A DNA stretch of 64,000 nt from Lophium mytilinum (Eukaryota > Ascomycota > Dothideomycetes > Mytilinidiales > Mytilinidiaceae): positions 749,383 to 813,382 of the forward strand of contig MU004187.1 of assembly GCA_010093605.1 (NCBI GenBank). Reading direction: 5' to 3'. Numbering within the stretch: position 1 is the stretch's first letter; every line of letters begins with the position of its first letter. This document shows, piece after piece, positions 44,614 to 57,509 of this stretch. The notes under the pieces were generated by a model that was not told where the DNA came from, searched no databases, and saw only the letters and a list, made by a program, of their open reading frames with translations. A program made the translations under genes and the position numbers.

Positions 44614-45402
44614 ATGGCGCACCACACGACACCCTTCCAAGATATCAACGACCGTCTGGCGCACAATCCTACCGGTGCCGAAGCCTCTCCTGAAATGGCC
44701 TATCCACAGCTGTACAGCGCCCCGAACGACGATGATGCGACGCGATACGGAGATCCTGCGGTTGGTGGAGAGGACGACTGGGAGGCTAGAACTCTTGCGG
44801 GATGGTCAGACCCCTATCGTCGAAGCTTTGCAAGCTCGCCAGGAACTCATTCGGTGATGACGGGGGAGAACTTTGGTACCCTGGGCCCGGCATTCCAGGA
44901 GACCCAGCACCGCGGCGGTCCGCCAACTACCTCACCACATGGAAACGCGTACCAACAGACCCATATGAGAGGCTCCCATGAGGCGCAAGGATCTGGCGGA
45001 GCATGGTCTTCGGGACCAACCTACTTCGGGGTGGCTGGACTAGTCGCTGGTCAGCAGATGGTAGCTCCCGAACCACACCTAGCTCAACAAGCGGCGAACT
45101 ATGCCGCGCAGGGAGAAGACCCTTTCCAAGAGGCCGACTTGGAGCTGGTGCTAGGATCGAGGGAATATTGGGTCTATTGGCCTGCCGCTTACTACGTCCC
45201 GATGCCTCACATCAACCTATTCGCAGCCGGTACACTTCGCTTCTATCTTCCCGCAAGCTCCACCGAGCAGCAAGCGCGCTTTCGGCCGAGCCAGCCAACG
45301 ATCTTGAACCCGCCGGCCGTGCCCCAGTACCAGCCACTGCCGCAACCTCCCATCTCTCCCTCCGCGCACGATTCCGTCATCGATCCACAGCTGCTCGAGT
45401 AA
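44614..45402 (+). CDS. hypothetical protein, small tandem family member 2
   Basis: Single exon, 262 residues, polar and Gly/Pro/Gln-rich. Residues about 165-225 match the gene at 42649: EDPF, EYWVYWP, MPHINLFAAGTL and ASSTE. The frame ends at LLE-TAA. Directly behind that stop the same frame reads EFWNRLDSV for 14 codons before a TAG at 45445, and this aligns with the C-terminal EFFQGLRDAV of the sister gene. So the TAA may be a recent nonsense change (from CAA) that removes the last helix. No known domain. Confidence 0.6.
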   Translation: MAHHTTPFQDINDRLAHNPTGAEASPEMAYPQLYSAPNDDDATRYGDPAVGGEDDWEARTLAGWSDPYRRSFASSPGTHSVMTGENFGTLGPAFQETQHRGGPPTTSPHGNAYQQTHMRGSHEAQGSGGAWSSGPTYFGVAGLVAGQQMVAPEPHLAQQAANYAAQGEDPFQEADLELVLGSREYWVYWPAAYYVPMPHINLFAAGTLRFYLPASSTEQQARFRPSQPTILNPPAVPQYQPLPQPPISPSAHDSVIDPQLLE

Positions 45403-47796
45403 GAATTTTGGAACCGTCTGGACAGTGTCAGGAGGACCTCAACGTAGCGGGTGTCATCGGAGCAGAAACGGGTAGTCGGTGTCCTGAATTGGGTGGTGAT
45501 GGAACGGCGAAGTTTTCAGGTTCAGGTTAGATAGGCAAAGGACTACCCAAAGCATCCACAAACCCCCAAATGAGTACCACAAGTGCTAGAGCAATGTATG
45601 AAATAAGTCTGAGCGCCTGGATATCTCACTGCTTTGGCTTCGGTCCTGCTCAATTAACACCACTGTAAGGGATACCGCAGCTAGCAGGTTATTCCTTTGT
45701 CAAAAGGTAGTCTAATAGTCGCTGCATTAGCCTATGTATGATTTTCAGAAAGTCAAAAGATAGTGGAGGCACTTCAAGCAGATGTGGGAGTGTTCAGACT
45801 TATGGCCCATCGCTGTATGAAGGAGACTGTGCTAGAGTTTGATATGTGATTTTTGTGCCCAATTCAACTCGATTTCGACCCCGAATGAAGCATATGCATT
45901 GGTTCTAGAATAGGTTTAAAGTACATATGTTGCCATTACATATCGAAGCTATGCCTTTCATGATATGGTCCCGCTGCTAGGTGCATTGTGAGAAATAGGA
46001 GGATTGAGAGATGATGGAGCGACGAATTGGTCAGTCTTCTCGAGTCTATAGAGATCTCCAAGGTTCATTGTTATTAAATAACTCTAAGGGATACTGCTAG
46101 TCCACGAGGGAACGGTCGCCAGTTTGTGTCAAGGTTTGTGCTAACAAACTTGGCCCAATGGAAAACCGACAAACCGCACTCGATTCCTGTGCAATCAGCT
46201 CTACATACAGTCTATAAAAGGAGGCCGGTCTTTCATTTCAGCTTCTCATTGGACATCATCTCCCCAGTACTGAGCCTAATCCTGGGCCCGCCATCTAGAT
46301 CTATACCTGCAAGGTCTGGCGGAAAAATTGGCGCCCTTCGCGAAAGAGGCGCAACCACTCCGCTTGGACAATCCAGATAGCTGCGAAGGCGAAGCGTCGG
46401 CTAGTGCAGGACCTATGCGACAAAGCAGAATCTATGCCCCGAAACTGTGACCTCCCTCCAGGATGCCTACTCAGAGTCGAATGAACTCAGGCAACACGCA
46501 ATCACAGTCAATCGAGGTGCAAAACCTCATGCAATCTTCACCCCAATGCTATGAATAGCGTAGTCGTGCATTCTCCCGCTGCTACTGTGAAGGTCCGCGG
46601 ACTTTCCTAAAGCATGGACTCCTTTGTTTTAATCACTGCTGTGACATTCTAGATATTCTTTGTATATAATGCGCCACTATTGTCGTTCTCCTTTTCTTGT
46701 AGATGATCTACGGACGATTTGTTCCCTTTCTGAAAGCAGGCAAGCTTTTCCAACATGTGGTCTTGGCCATCCAAGACCTCCTCTTCGCGTATTTTCTCAT
46801 TTGGGGATGCATTGGTATTGCCATAATTGTCATGCCATTTTGTCGCTTGCAGAGACACATGTGCAGATAATCTAGATTATAATTACTACCTCAAGCAGCA
46901 CGTTAAAGGCTTGTTGCCTCCTTTAAGCAAGAAATATATCGCCAACACTACCTCTGGGCCATCCTCCAATTTCTTCGTTGCCCTCTATGTAGTTTGGGGA
47001 CACTGGAAGTTGTCGTGTAAGCCTCAATACGCGTACTGGGAATCGTGGGGAAGTACTATCAGTAGCCTTGTCCTGCCTTTGAAGCTTACTGGTGGCTTGA
47101 AGCTCTCCGGGAGAGCTCAATCTGTCAAAGCATTGAAGTGATGGCGGCATGGTGGCGCGTTGTGAGCGGCTTTCATCTGCGAAAGAGCAAGATTTAGAGG
47201 AACATCTTATGAAAGCTGAGGACACCAAGGCAAAGAAGTTTAAAGACTGTTAGACGCCGGCCTGACAGCAGGAAGGCCGCTCTCGGGGAGCATTCTCGTG
47301 GTCAACTTGGCCTCATCGTCAATATCAGCCTCAGTGATGTTTTATCAATCAGTATCGAGTGTTCGAACGAGTTCAACACATGGAAACAGTCTATAGGGTA
47401 TCAAATACGGTCCGCATAGGGGTGAAGCGGCCAGGAAAGGGGCACACAGACGAAGGCATCCCTGTGAGTTGACGGTCACATGACCTGAAGTCTCATCTGC
47501 GCCACAAGACGCTTTTGTTCCGCTGCCGCAAGCCCTCCTCTCTCAACCGTAGAGCTTTAAACGAGATCCTACAGTGGTCGTTCTCCCCACCGTCAACATT
47601 GCTCCGCCCTGTGTAGCACGGCCTATACCTTTGCACATCCACCCCATCCACTCCTTCTGGTAGAAAAGTCTGCGCCATCCAGCTCATTCAGCGAAATTCA
47701 ATCGGTCAGTCTTCCTGAAATGGCTAGGCGGCCTGCCACCTCTTGCACACGGCTCACTCACTAACCTGCTCCGCGAGATAGACACACCCACGCACA
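45403..47796. other. intergenic, 2.4 kb
   Basis: Between the small-gene pair and the six-gene array. No gene supported; scattered short frames show no family signal. AT-rich in 45.6-46.1 and 46.6-47.0 kb. Confidence 0.5.
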
Positions 47797-49436
47797 ATGT
47801 CCGAACCTTCAACTGGCTTTGGCGGGCGTTTTCGCGATGCTTTGGCTTCTGGTGGAGATTACGAGACGGCTGATCTCTTCGACCGCAATCATATCCTACG
47901 AACGTTCTTAGCACTGAAAGGCTACACTCAAGGCTCCCAGACAACCCACTATCCTTCTCGTGCTTATGATGATCAGTTGTCTGATTCATTCAAAGTACGT
48001 CCTTACTTCAATACGTAATCAAGTACTCTTGAATCGCACGCTTACTGACATCACAACCCTGTAGCTCGGCCGTCGTTCTGAGTACGTCTCAGGCGTCGCA
48101 GATGGCCAGAATCCGGGCGAGGAACAGGGCGACCTGCTTACCAACGACGAACGTGACGATTCCCAACATATAGAGAACATGGACATCAATCGCAAAGCAG
48201 CGGAAGGCCTTGACGGCAAGGGGGACGACGACCTAGACGCTGATCAAGCGCAGCCCACCTGTCAGTGCGGGCACAACATTCGTCGCCGGCACAGGCAGCC
48301 TGAGTCGACTGGCCCTCGAGACGGAAATAATCCATTGTTTGAAGGCACGTCAGTCAACGAGGAGACTGGTCTTTTCTTCCGATCAGCAGAACAAGGACTG
48401 GCCTTATTCAAGAACCAACCACTTTGGCGACCTGCAGAGGAACCATTGCCAGAGGAACATTTCGAGCTCGAGCCATATGTTGTTCTAATTCGAGACGCCG
48501 TCATGTCGGTATCCGCTTCCTCCAATCGTTGCGGTGATAGTACTACGTCCCCAGACCAGCCCGACAGCGACGTCGCGTCTCTCGGTCGAGGCGATGATGG
48601 TATCCTTAGTCAGGAAGTCAAAACTGCTGTTGCCGAATTTGATACCACTGAAGTCAATGAAAGGAGCAGTAGTGAGGTACCTAAGACAACATCTACGAAA
48701 AGCCAAGGGCCTGGTGGAGGGTCGGACCGTTGGGGTCCTACTGCTTCATATTATGAGGATCAAGCGATAGAAATTGCAGCTCGGCTTCTGTTGGTATGTT
48801 CCACTACATCTTTGTCCTACAAATCAACAAGTAACAAGGTCATAGGAAAGGGTGTTAAGCCTACACAAGGAGGGATGGGTGCGTCCAAATTTAGACAAAA
48901 GCCAGCTCAACGTCAGGAAGCTTTACGAGCCAGCACTCTGCTTTGAGGACCGTATTGATGCGATCCTTGACGTTTTGAAGGTAAAGTTGCCTGGCCTTAG
49001 TCACGTAGTCTTGCAGAGTACTGACACAGATTGTAGACACATAAAGCAGCGTGTAAGGCGCTTCTTGACCAGGACGACCTGTATATCGATCAGCTGGTGG
49101 CGGGCCCCAACAAGTACCTAGCGGTGAGTATTGAGGTCCTACAAGTCATACTGAAACCGAGCTGACTCAAACCAGCGCGCAGGGGGTAATAAAACCAACA
49201 ACAAAAAACGGCGAGGGTATTACGCCACTGGACGAGAGGAAGCAAAGCGATCAAATCCCAAGGTGCAGGTCACGTCTCAGGTGCACGATACGAATGGGAG
49301 CAAAAGCCAAGCGACAAGTTTCAAGAAGCGGAATGCGGAATCATCCGCCCGCACAGACGAGGGCGTCGAGACCGGCGGTACCTTAGGTCAAGCCACTCAG
49401 TCGCGCTCCGTAAAGAAGCCACGTTTGGCTCGTTAG
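47797..49436 (+). CDS. array protein 1 (unrecognised family)
   Basis: Exons 47797-47994, 48065-48793, 48846-48980, 49037-49123 and 49176-49436 give 469 residues. Core order: module A (TGLFFRSAEQG, QPLWRPAEEPLP, PYVVLIRDAVM), a variable Ser/Glu-rich linker, then module B (DRWGP, SYYEDQAIEIAA), continued by a 45-codon exon (LHKEGWVRPNLD, LYEPALCFEDRIDAI) and a 29-codon exon (HKAACKALLDQDDL, VAGPNKYL). The C-terminal exon is variable and basic, ending SVKKPRLAR, a likely nuclear signal. All introns are phase 0. A CQCGH motif before module A is unique to this copy. Function unknown. Splice sites agree with those of the five sister genes, which is the main evidence for the model. Confidence 0.85.
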
Positions 49437-50245
49437 AGCGGGAAAAGTAAGCAGTATGGGGAAGTTAGCCTGCGAGGTTTCGGGGCGTTGAGACAAAAAA
49501 CCAGCAATGAAGCATAAAAAATGCAATTATAAATTATCAGGCCAGACTCACTGCATAATACCCGGTTTTCTCCTCCTAGCTTAGAATAAAGATGCTAGAA
49601 GAAGATTCTGATTGAGTGAACCGTGATGTCTTTACTGTGGCGTTCAATGAACGCAAAGCTACTTTTTGTGCGAACTATAGTAAAATGAATTCAAAAGCGC
49701 CATGGCCATTTGAGTGCGTACTCGCTATGTGTTATCTTTGGTATTCTGCGACCCGGTCAGTATTGCTGCGTTAATGGTGTAACTGTGTAGAGTCCCAATT
49801 TTAGTATTACCTATGCGAGCAGAACTTCAGACGGGGACATTAGTAACACGTGACTTGAGCTTATTGCCTGTCGGTAAACAAACGGCCTCCATTTTAGCGG
49901 CTACGGCCACGGACGCTCGGTCCCCAGCTTAATTTGGACACAAATTAGTGTGTTTTTGATCGGATACTGCAAAACAGACCTCGCTCTTTCCCGCCGCAGA
50001 CCAACCTCATGCACCACAAAATCACTTCTGCGCACTGCAATCGCAATATACAGCAGTTTGATCCAACCTTTTCCCAGGCTCGAGTGTCTCAGGAGGTACG
50101 TCGAACCTACTTTGGCCTACGCAATTGCTTGAATTTGCTGGGTTCGGCCAATCTTACTGTCCTAGCGTCTTTTAGCAAGAGCTAGACAGACCTCATACTA
50201 GTCACAAATCTGACGCGCTTAGTGCTATCTAGGCATTGGGATACA
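49437..50245. other. array spacer 1-2
   Basis: About 0.8 kb. T/C-rich leader toward the next gene; no other gene seen. Spacers in the array run about 0.6-1.3 kb. Confidence 0.5.
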
Positions 50246-52052
50246 ATGGCATACGAATGGAACACTAAGCACGACTTGCCCCCGACCCGAGAGTACCTAG
50301 AAGGGCTTCTCTTCAACGACGACGACCGACCATTCTCCGGTCACGATGAGGAGTCATTCCAATTTCACGACGGACTCGGTGCACCAAACCTGGAAGATTC
50401 CTACGGAGCTTTACCGATTGCATCTGGAACTGGGGGCGTCGCTTACACAACAACCTTTCCGACCTACAACATCTTTGATAACAGTGCGTTTCGTGGGCAT
50501 ACCGAGCGGGACCTCCAGCACTCTACAAATGAGGACACGACTTTCGCCTCATATAGCGACGACAATGAGGAGTTCGACTGGAGTCTCGCCAGTGGAGACG
50601 ACGTAGTTGCGAGGCCCACCCTACCGGCACAAGGGGCGAATGCCCATGGAAAGAACGATCTTTATAGAAACATTTCCATCAATCATCATGGCTTGTACTT
50701 CACGTCGGCGAAAGAGAGCTGCGATATCTTTCGGAGGCAACCTCTTTGGAGGCCCGCCAAAGAAGACCTTCCGAACGGGAACGACGCGCGCGTACCCTAC
50801 GTAGTTCGCATTCGAGATGCGATGATGCGTCTCCCCACGCCCAAGAAGATTGGCGGAACGGGAGATCAGATGAATTCTCAAACTACGGTACAGTTTGGTG
50901 ATATCGTCCAGACAGGCAAGAAAGCGGTGGGTCAGACCAACAACAACGCGCACTCAGAGGCCAAAGATGGCGGTGCCGGCCAGCCAGGGACCACCTCCAC
51001 GCAGCGTCAAGCCAACATTGTTCCAAAGAGGGCGAGTCAGAGTACGAAAAACCAGTCTGGCAAGGAAAGCCTTAAGTTACCTACACGAGGACCTACTGGT
51101 GGCATGGCTCGTTGGGGACCGAACAATAGATACTACGAGCCCCAAGCCATCGAGATCGCCGCTCACATATTGGTGGTAAGTGACATCAAACGGTTGGAGT
51201 AAGCAAGCAGGTTGAACAGTAATTTCTAGGGCAAAGTGATCGAGTTGCACACGAACGGCTGGACTCGGCCAAACCTGGACCCGAAGCAGCTGGAGATGGA
51301 GAAGATTTACGAGCCGGAACTCAGCTTCGAGACTCGTATCGTGGCTCTTGAAGAGATCTTCCAGGTAACAAAGGTACTTCCTGGTCATGTTAGTGCAAGA
51401 TACTGACGAAGACTTAGAATCACAAGGCTGCATGCAAGGCTCTGTTAGACATGGACGATTTGTACATCGATCAGGTGGTTGCTGGCCCGAGCAAGTTTCT
51501 GGAGGTTTGTGTTCTTTCCTAAGATTAGCTATATATATCAACTGACACCACCAGCGAACTTTGGGCTACAGAAAGAACAACGAAAAGAGAAAGGAGACCT
51601 ATGCGAAAGGACGGGAGAAGAACACCGAGGGTGCACAGTCAGCATCGCAGCAGCAGGTTGGCACGAAATTGCCAACGCGAGTCAAACGCGAGGCAGACAC
51701 GATGTTTGAAGGGGATGAGGGGGCGAGCAAAGATAACACTTCAGGAGAGGTTGTCCATCCGCGGAAGCCTAAGAAGCCCCGCTCTTCCGGGGGCGAGGTG
51801 GCAAAACTCGCAAAAGCAGAGGGCGACCTTCAGTCTCAAGGAAACACTGGATCGCGTTCGAGCTCCAACGCGGTGGCGGCATCGCCCACGGGTGGTATGA
51901 AAATACGACCGTCTCGCCTTACGGCTCCAGGCACTCCGGCGTCCTATGCAACTACTCCTGGAGACAAGCCGGCTGGCGTACCAGGCGCTTCAACCTCAAA
52001 CCGACGATCAGGCCGCAAGCCCAAGCCGAGGATCAGCAGTTCGACGAAGTAG
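50246..52052 (+). CDS. array protein 2 (unrecognised family)
   Basis: Exons 50246-51175, 51230-51364, 51418-51504 and 51555-52052 give 549 residues. The N-terminal 150 residues are acidic and variable. Module A reads HGLYFTSAKES, QPLWRPAKEDLP, PYVVRIRDAMM. Module B reads ARWGP, RYYEPQAIEIAAHILV. The 45-codon exon has LHTNGWTRPNLDPKQL and YEPELSF; the 29-codon exon has HKAACKALLDMDDL and VAGPSKFLE. The last exon begins R-T and is Lys/Ser/Gly-rich, ending in a basic RRSGRKPKPR tail. Unlike copy 1 the region before module B is one exon. No enzyme motif, signal peptide or membrane segment is visible; a nuclear protein is likely. Confidence 0.87.
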
Positions 52053-53163
52053 GGTTGTGGATCATGACGATGGGTGGCTAGCTGTACGCTCATGACCTAC
52101 CGTAGTCTATGTTCGCAGACAGATCGAGCAAGCTGGGTCTCGGTGTTATGTTCTCTAACTTGCTAAGGGGAAAAAGAGCATGAAGATAGGGAATGAATGT
52201 ACGCAGTAGGCGTGCTTGTCATGATGTAGCTTACTTTCACTACGAAAAGAACATGGAACAGGGTCTTGGTCACTGAGATTTCCCTTTTTAGGTAAAGGCA
52301 AGCGCGACATCGTGTAGATGCTCGTCTAGACGAGTGGTGTCTACTAGATTGCGGTGGGTTCTCAAAGGCTACATAGGCAAAAGTCAATAAAGGACATCTC
52401 GTCCATAAAACTAGAACTTCTGCGTCCCTTGTGAACACGAATGACATGAACATAAACGCTGGCATTGTTTCCTATAAGGCAGGAGCATTTTGCAAGCTGA
52501 CGACACAGTGTAATAAGAGCAGTTCTGGGGACAAGAGCATGTTCCAGTGTCAGAGAGACTCAGGCAATGGGGGCGAGTAACAAGAATGTGAGAGCCAAGA
52601 AGCAAGCAGCATAGAAACGAGATATAGTGGGAGAAAGGAACCACTTGAAATGGAAGGTTGCCTCGATGTCTGAAGCTGATGACACGACAAGTTCGCGACC
52701 AGCAGTATTGGTGGGGTTTAGAGGATATTAGTCATTACAACGAACTCTACAACTTTTTACTGTATGCCTCTCCGGGCACGTGAGAAAGTCTTTAGTCTAG
52801 CCACGCTCCAGCCAATCCCGCATAACCTGTGGCCCGACATAAGCCCCAAGGCCCGACTTAAGCATACGCTAAGCTGCGTCCCGACCAACTGCCACAACGC
52901 AGGTCCGTCTATCCACTGATTGCTCACCGTCAGCGCCACTTCTGTACTCTGCGAACCACAATAGCCCTTGGTAAAGTTCTCTGCTTTTGTTCTTCCCTGA
53001 AAAGTGAGTCTTCTTACACCCTCATTGGACAGCTTTAACTCTGCTTTTGCTCGGCGACGCTGCATTTACCAAGCACACCAGCAAGCTGTTCAGCCCCCTC
53101 CCTCCTATCTGCTCAGTGTCACCCCACTAACCTACTTTCGTACGCTAGAGATACCAGTACGCA
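52053..53163. other. array spacer 2-3
   Basis: 1.1 kb with no supported gene. It starts with the 3' end of array gene 2; a C/T-rich stretch precedes array gene 3. Confidence 0.5.
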
Positions 53164-55189
53164 ATGCCCGACACATGGGGCTCATCCCCTCCATGGGGCG
53201 TACCGCGACAACCAACCGGCGACTTCTGGCCTTCTGATCGGCTGCAAGGGGTGCTGAACGATGTCTTCGGCGCGAGTCACGATTACCTCCAAACCGTGGA
53301 GGGTAGAAACATCGTTGCACCAATGACAAGTGGTCAAGAGGTATTCGGCGATATACTCTCGGATTTCCAGTTCGAGGGTGCGAACAACGTCGACACATTG
53401 GGCGCGTTTCGCACATATCGCTGTGGCGCATCCCCCGCACAAGAGACTCCGAACAGCGATGCTTTCTCGAGTGTATCTGGCCTGGCGAGTAGCAACGAAC
53501 AATTCTTCACTGTGAGTGACTATCTCTAACTGCGCGTTTTTCCTTCTGCATAGAGTAATTATATTAACATCGTGGCTGTTCAGCAGATTCAGTACCCCCA
53601 GAGTTACGAGTGGCCAATTGGACAACGTCAGTCGACCTCTATATACGACCCGAGCCCTTTGCCCATCAAAGCTACCCACCCCCTAATGCCTAGGCAGAGA
53701 TTCAACAAGGGCGGGGAAATCGACCTGTACAAGGACCTGGCTTTGAATGAACATGGGCTCCATTTCAAAACGGGGAAAGAATGTTACGATATCTTCGAGA
53801 ACAACCCGGTGTGGAAGCCAGCGCCAGAATACCTGCCGACCGACGACGAGCGTGCGCCCTACGTAGTGCTTCTCCGTGACGCGATTATCAGCTTGCCAAG
53901 TGCGAGCACAAAGGGCACAGACGAGGCACAAGAGGCTGGTGATACCAGTGAACAAGCTGAGCATGAGCGCTTACTCACTCAAGCGGGCGATGGCAGTGAG
54001 GGTGCGCTCCAGATGCGATCGGAGGATGCCACTCAGACAGGAAACAGTCCTGCGAACAACAAGGCGTGCGAAGCTACTCTCCAACAGGCACACAAGAGTA
54101 CTACGAAGCAGGGGGCTAGGAAACAAGCAAAGTCGGCTAATGCTGCAGGGCCTGCAGGTGGTCTAGGTCGATGGGGACCAGAGGCCACCTACTATGAGCC
54201 TTTGGCTATTGAGATTGCTGCTCAAGTCATGATGGTCAGTAAGAGCACATCTATAACCAACGAAGAGTCTGCTGATCAGTATAGGACAAACTACTGCGTC
54301 TCCATACAATTGGCTGGACTCGTCCTCCTCTCGATCCTAAGCAGCGTGACATTGACAACCTGTACGAGCCAGAGCTCAATTTCCATGACCGGCTCACAGC
54401 TGTAGAAAATGTCCTCAAGGTAATAAGGCAGACACGAACATCGTATTTTGCAAGAAGGCTAACAACATCTTCAGAGTAATAAAAATATGTGCAAGTTCTT
54501 GCTCGACCTGGACGATCTGAAGATGGACAAGCTAGTGGCAGGGCCAAACAAATACTTGAAGGTAGAAGCTACATCCCCAGACATATTCAACTGGCTGACT
54601 CCCCTAGCGCTCGGCGGTCAACAAGAAGATCAATGTCGATAGGCAGACATGCCTTGTGAAGGGACGCGAGGTTGTAGCCGAAGAGGATGAGTCCCAGCAC
54701 AGGGATAACAAGAAGGCCAAAAAAACTAAACGCAAGGCTGTTTCGATCTCTGGAGGCGATGAGACTCAGACCGCTGGGAGTGAGCTAGGATTAGGGCCTA
54801 CTCGCAAGGTAAAGAAGCCACGACCCACCAAAGAGAAAGCACAAGAGTCCTCTAGGGCTGAAGCCAATTCTACTCTCGACGACGATACGCACTTCGCCCA
54901 AGACAACACGGCGCTAGCGGCAGGCTTTCCCACAGCTAGCTCTGGATCTCACATGGCCTTTGCTACAGCCCCGCAAGGTCCTCATGAGGATGTCTTGTCC
55001 CATCCTTACGGAGACAGTCTCATCACATCAACAGCTACGGGATCGGGAATGCCAATCACCACCTCTATGACCGGGGCAAAGGAATGGGACTATCAAGGAG
55101 GAGAGTTAGACACGACTGGTGATGACCATACCCTGGGAGATTTAGGACAGTTTCTTCCAAACACCTGGTCCGACTTCTCGTTCCTATGA
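53164..55189 (+). CDS. array protein 3 (unrecognised family)
   Basis: Exons 53164-53511, 53584-54234, 54285-54419, 54475-54561 and 54608-55189 give 600 residues. The first acceptor could instead be at 53553, which would leave a 42-base intron; 53583 was preferred for length and its TTAAC branch point. Module A reads HGLHFKTGKEC, NPVWKPAPEYLP, PYVVLLRDAII. Module B reads GRWGP, TYYEPLAIEIAA. The 45-codon exon has GWTRPPLDPKQ and YEPELNF, and the 29-codon exon has MCKFLLDLDDL and VAGPNKYLK. The tail is long: a Lys-rich stretch (KKAKKTKRK, RKVKKPRPTK) followed by an acidic/Gly-Ser C terminus ending WSDFSFL. Donor of intron 2 is the less common GTCAGT. Confidence 0.85.
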
Positions 55190-55823
55190 GTCTAGGGAGC
55201 CGTGGAGGAAGGGGGGGAAGGCGGACTACAGGAAATGCAGAGGATGAGATTGTTTCTCCCATGCTTCTTGATACTTCCTTCAACGTAGCTGTCCTTGATA
55301 CAACTTTCAATTTGCATTGTAACTGCTGAGTCTCAAATTGACTGCCAGCTGGTATGACGCATTGGCACGTTAGAGTATCGAAGTGGCGTTGATGTAGCAG
55401 TGTAGATACTAGAAATACTCTCAATAGACGTTTCTAATCAAAATTCTCCTATTCTCGCGTCCCATGAGGATGTGGACATGCATGTAGCAAGCCTGTGCTT
55501 GCTCTAGTGCTCAACTATCAAAGGTGGACATTTCGTGTCGATTTAAGGTTGCATGGCGGGCGGCTAGTCGGGCACCGGCCCTCGGTTAATCTGAAGCCCG
55601 GGCCCGCGCTAACACCGTTCGGGACCATCTATCTACCAAATTTGGGGCTTACCAAATATTGACCACGACAGGCGGAAAAACTCGCAGCTAGCGTGCTCCG
55701 CAGCTGATACCCAACGTTCGCTCGTCTTGAACTCTGTCGGTGCTGCTTAGCGATACTATCTCCTGGTCAGTCGACTCTCTCTCTTCCGCGATACTCCCCG
55801 CCGCCAAGTCCTGGAGGACTTCA
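55190..55823. other. array spacer 3-4
   Basis: 0.63 kb, the shortest spacer of the array. GC-rich around 55560-55620. No other feature seen. Confidence 0.5.
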
Positions 55824-57509
55824 ATGCCGCAAGGGCACACTCAAAACATGAGTGAGAAGGACCCAATCTATACTGTGTGGTTCGGCTACTAACAGAATAC
55901 CCTGTATACAGACAGCGGAAGGATGTCTCGCCTCTTCCATCTTCAGCTCGACGAAGAGGCTACCCATCAACCCGGGGTCAGCAGCGACACTCACGAAGTC
56001 TTCTCCCCCTCTATCAGACAGCTCCGTTCGACGAGACAAGAATCCACACAATCGATGTTTGACGACCCCGAGTTCCACTCCTCGCAGATAGCCGGTCAGC
56101 TTAGTCTTCCTCGCTTAGTCGGACATCAGTACGAACAGCAGGTAAGAATTGCCTTGTGTCTATTGATATTTGAATGTCTCTAACATGAATATAGAGCCTT
56201 GAAGACTCTGACTCAGACGGCGAATATGAATCCGGCCCCAATTCCGAAACTAGTTCTCCCAAGAAACCAAAGCACGCGAAGGCCCAAGGACCGCCCCCAA
56301 AGACGAACGAGCTCTTCAAAAACTTGGTCAAAGATGAAGAAGGCCTATACTTTGGCTCAGCAGAGGACGTGTTCAATGCCTTCGCGGACGATCCCTTGTG
56401 GAAGCCCGCTAAGGAAGAACTGCCATATGGAGAAGAACGACTTCCCTATGTGATGCGGATCAAGGACGCACTTCTACATTTGCCAGCCGCTGAGAGCATG
56501 ACGGCAGTTGCTCTTGACGGCACTACTGGTGATACAGCCGCTGGTTCTCTAGGTACTGCCGTGGGCAGAGGAATGACTACACCGAAGGACGCGAAAAATA
56601 AGTGTGGGCGTGGCGGAGGACTAGCACGCTGGACGGGTGGCTATTATCAGTTACAGGCGATCGAAGCTGCTGCACATCTCCTCGTCGTGAGTAGCAATGC
56701 TGTCCGAGTCTCGATCTATCGACTGATAAATATGTAGGACCGAGTCGTCGCCCTTCACGAGCTTGGGTGGTCTAGGCCAAACTTGGACCCCAAACAGCTG
56801 GATGTAAAGAGACTCTATCAGCCAGAACTCAGTTTCGATGAGCGTATCAACAGTATCGAGAGGGTACTTAAGGTTTGTTACTTGTTGGGTACAGCACAGA
56901 ACATTGCTGACATAGATCATAGTCAAAGAAACACACTTGCAAATGGGTCCTCGATAACGACGACCTCGTGTTGGACAAGCTGGTAGGAGGCCCAGAGAAA
57001 TACGAAGAGGTGCGTCTTGTTCGGTGTTCATTGATCCCAACGCGGAGGTAACTAACACATATCAGCGCTCGAATACCAACAAAGTCCTCAACGACTCGAG
57101 ACAGATCGTCCTGAAATTCGGGCGCAAAGAGGTCAGCAAGTCTGAGGATAGGAGCAAAACACAGCCCACCGCCAAGCCCAAGCGCAAGGCGAGCCAGATC
57201 GCTATTGTGGATAGCTATCAGATTAATGCGGGATCAGGCCCGTCTACACCCAAGCGGCGTCAGATCAGCGCGCTCCCATCTCGTAACGGCGCTATTCACG
57301 GTTATGCCCAAGAAAAGGCGGGCTTTGTTCAGAACGCTTCAGTCACTCGAGCTTACCGAAGCATTGTCAATGGCGTAACAGGTGGCAGTTTACTACACCA
57401 GGACTTGCCGCCGACTAACAACAACAACCGCTTCACTCCAGCGATCGGCTCAAGCAATCTTCGCCGTTCGGAGCGCGTTAGCCGCATGGCGACTAACTTC
57501 GGGAAGTAG
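55824..57509 (+). CDS. array protein 4 (unrecognised family)
   Basis: Exons 55824-55851, 55912-56141, 56195-56686, 56738-56872, 56923-57009 and 57066-57509 give 471 residues. The tiny first exon (nine codons plus one base) is supported by a GTGAGA donor, a TACTAAC branch point and TACAG; without it a start at 55923 is possible. Module A reads EEGLYFGSAEDV, DPLWKPAKEELP, PYVMRIKDALL. Module B is shortened (ARW, GGYYQLQAIEAAAHLLV). The 45-codon exon has GWSRPNLDPKQL and YQPELSFDERI, and the 29-codon exon has HTCKWVLDNDDL and VGGPEKY. The basic tail (KPKRK, TPKRRQ) ends with RRSERVSRMATNFGK. Confidence 0.85.

Noticed and set aside
47684-47989. 101-codon minus-strand frame over the start of array gene 1
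   Set aside because: Antisense to a well-supported exon.
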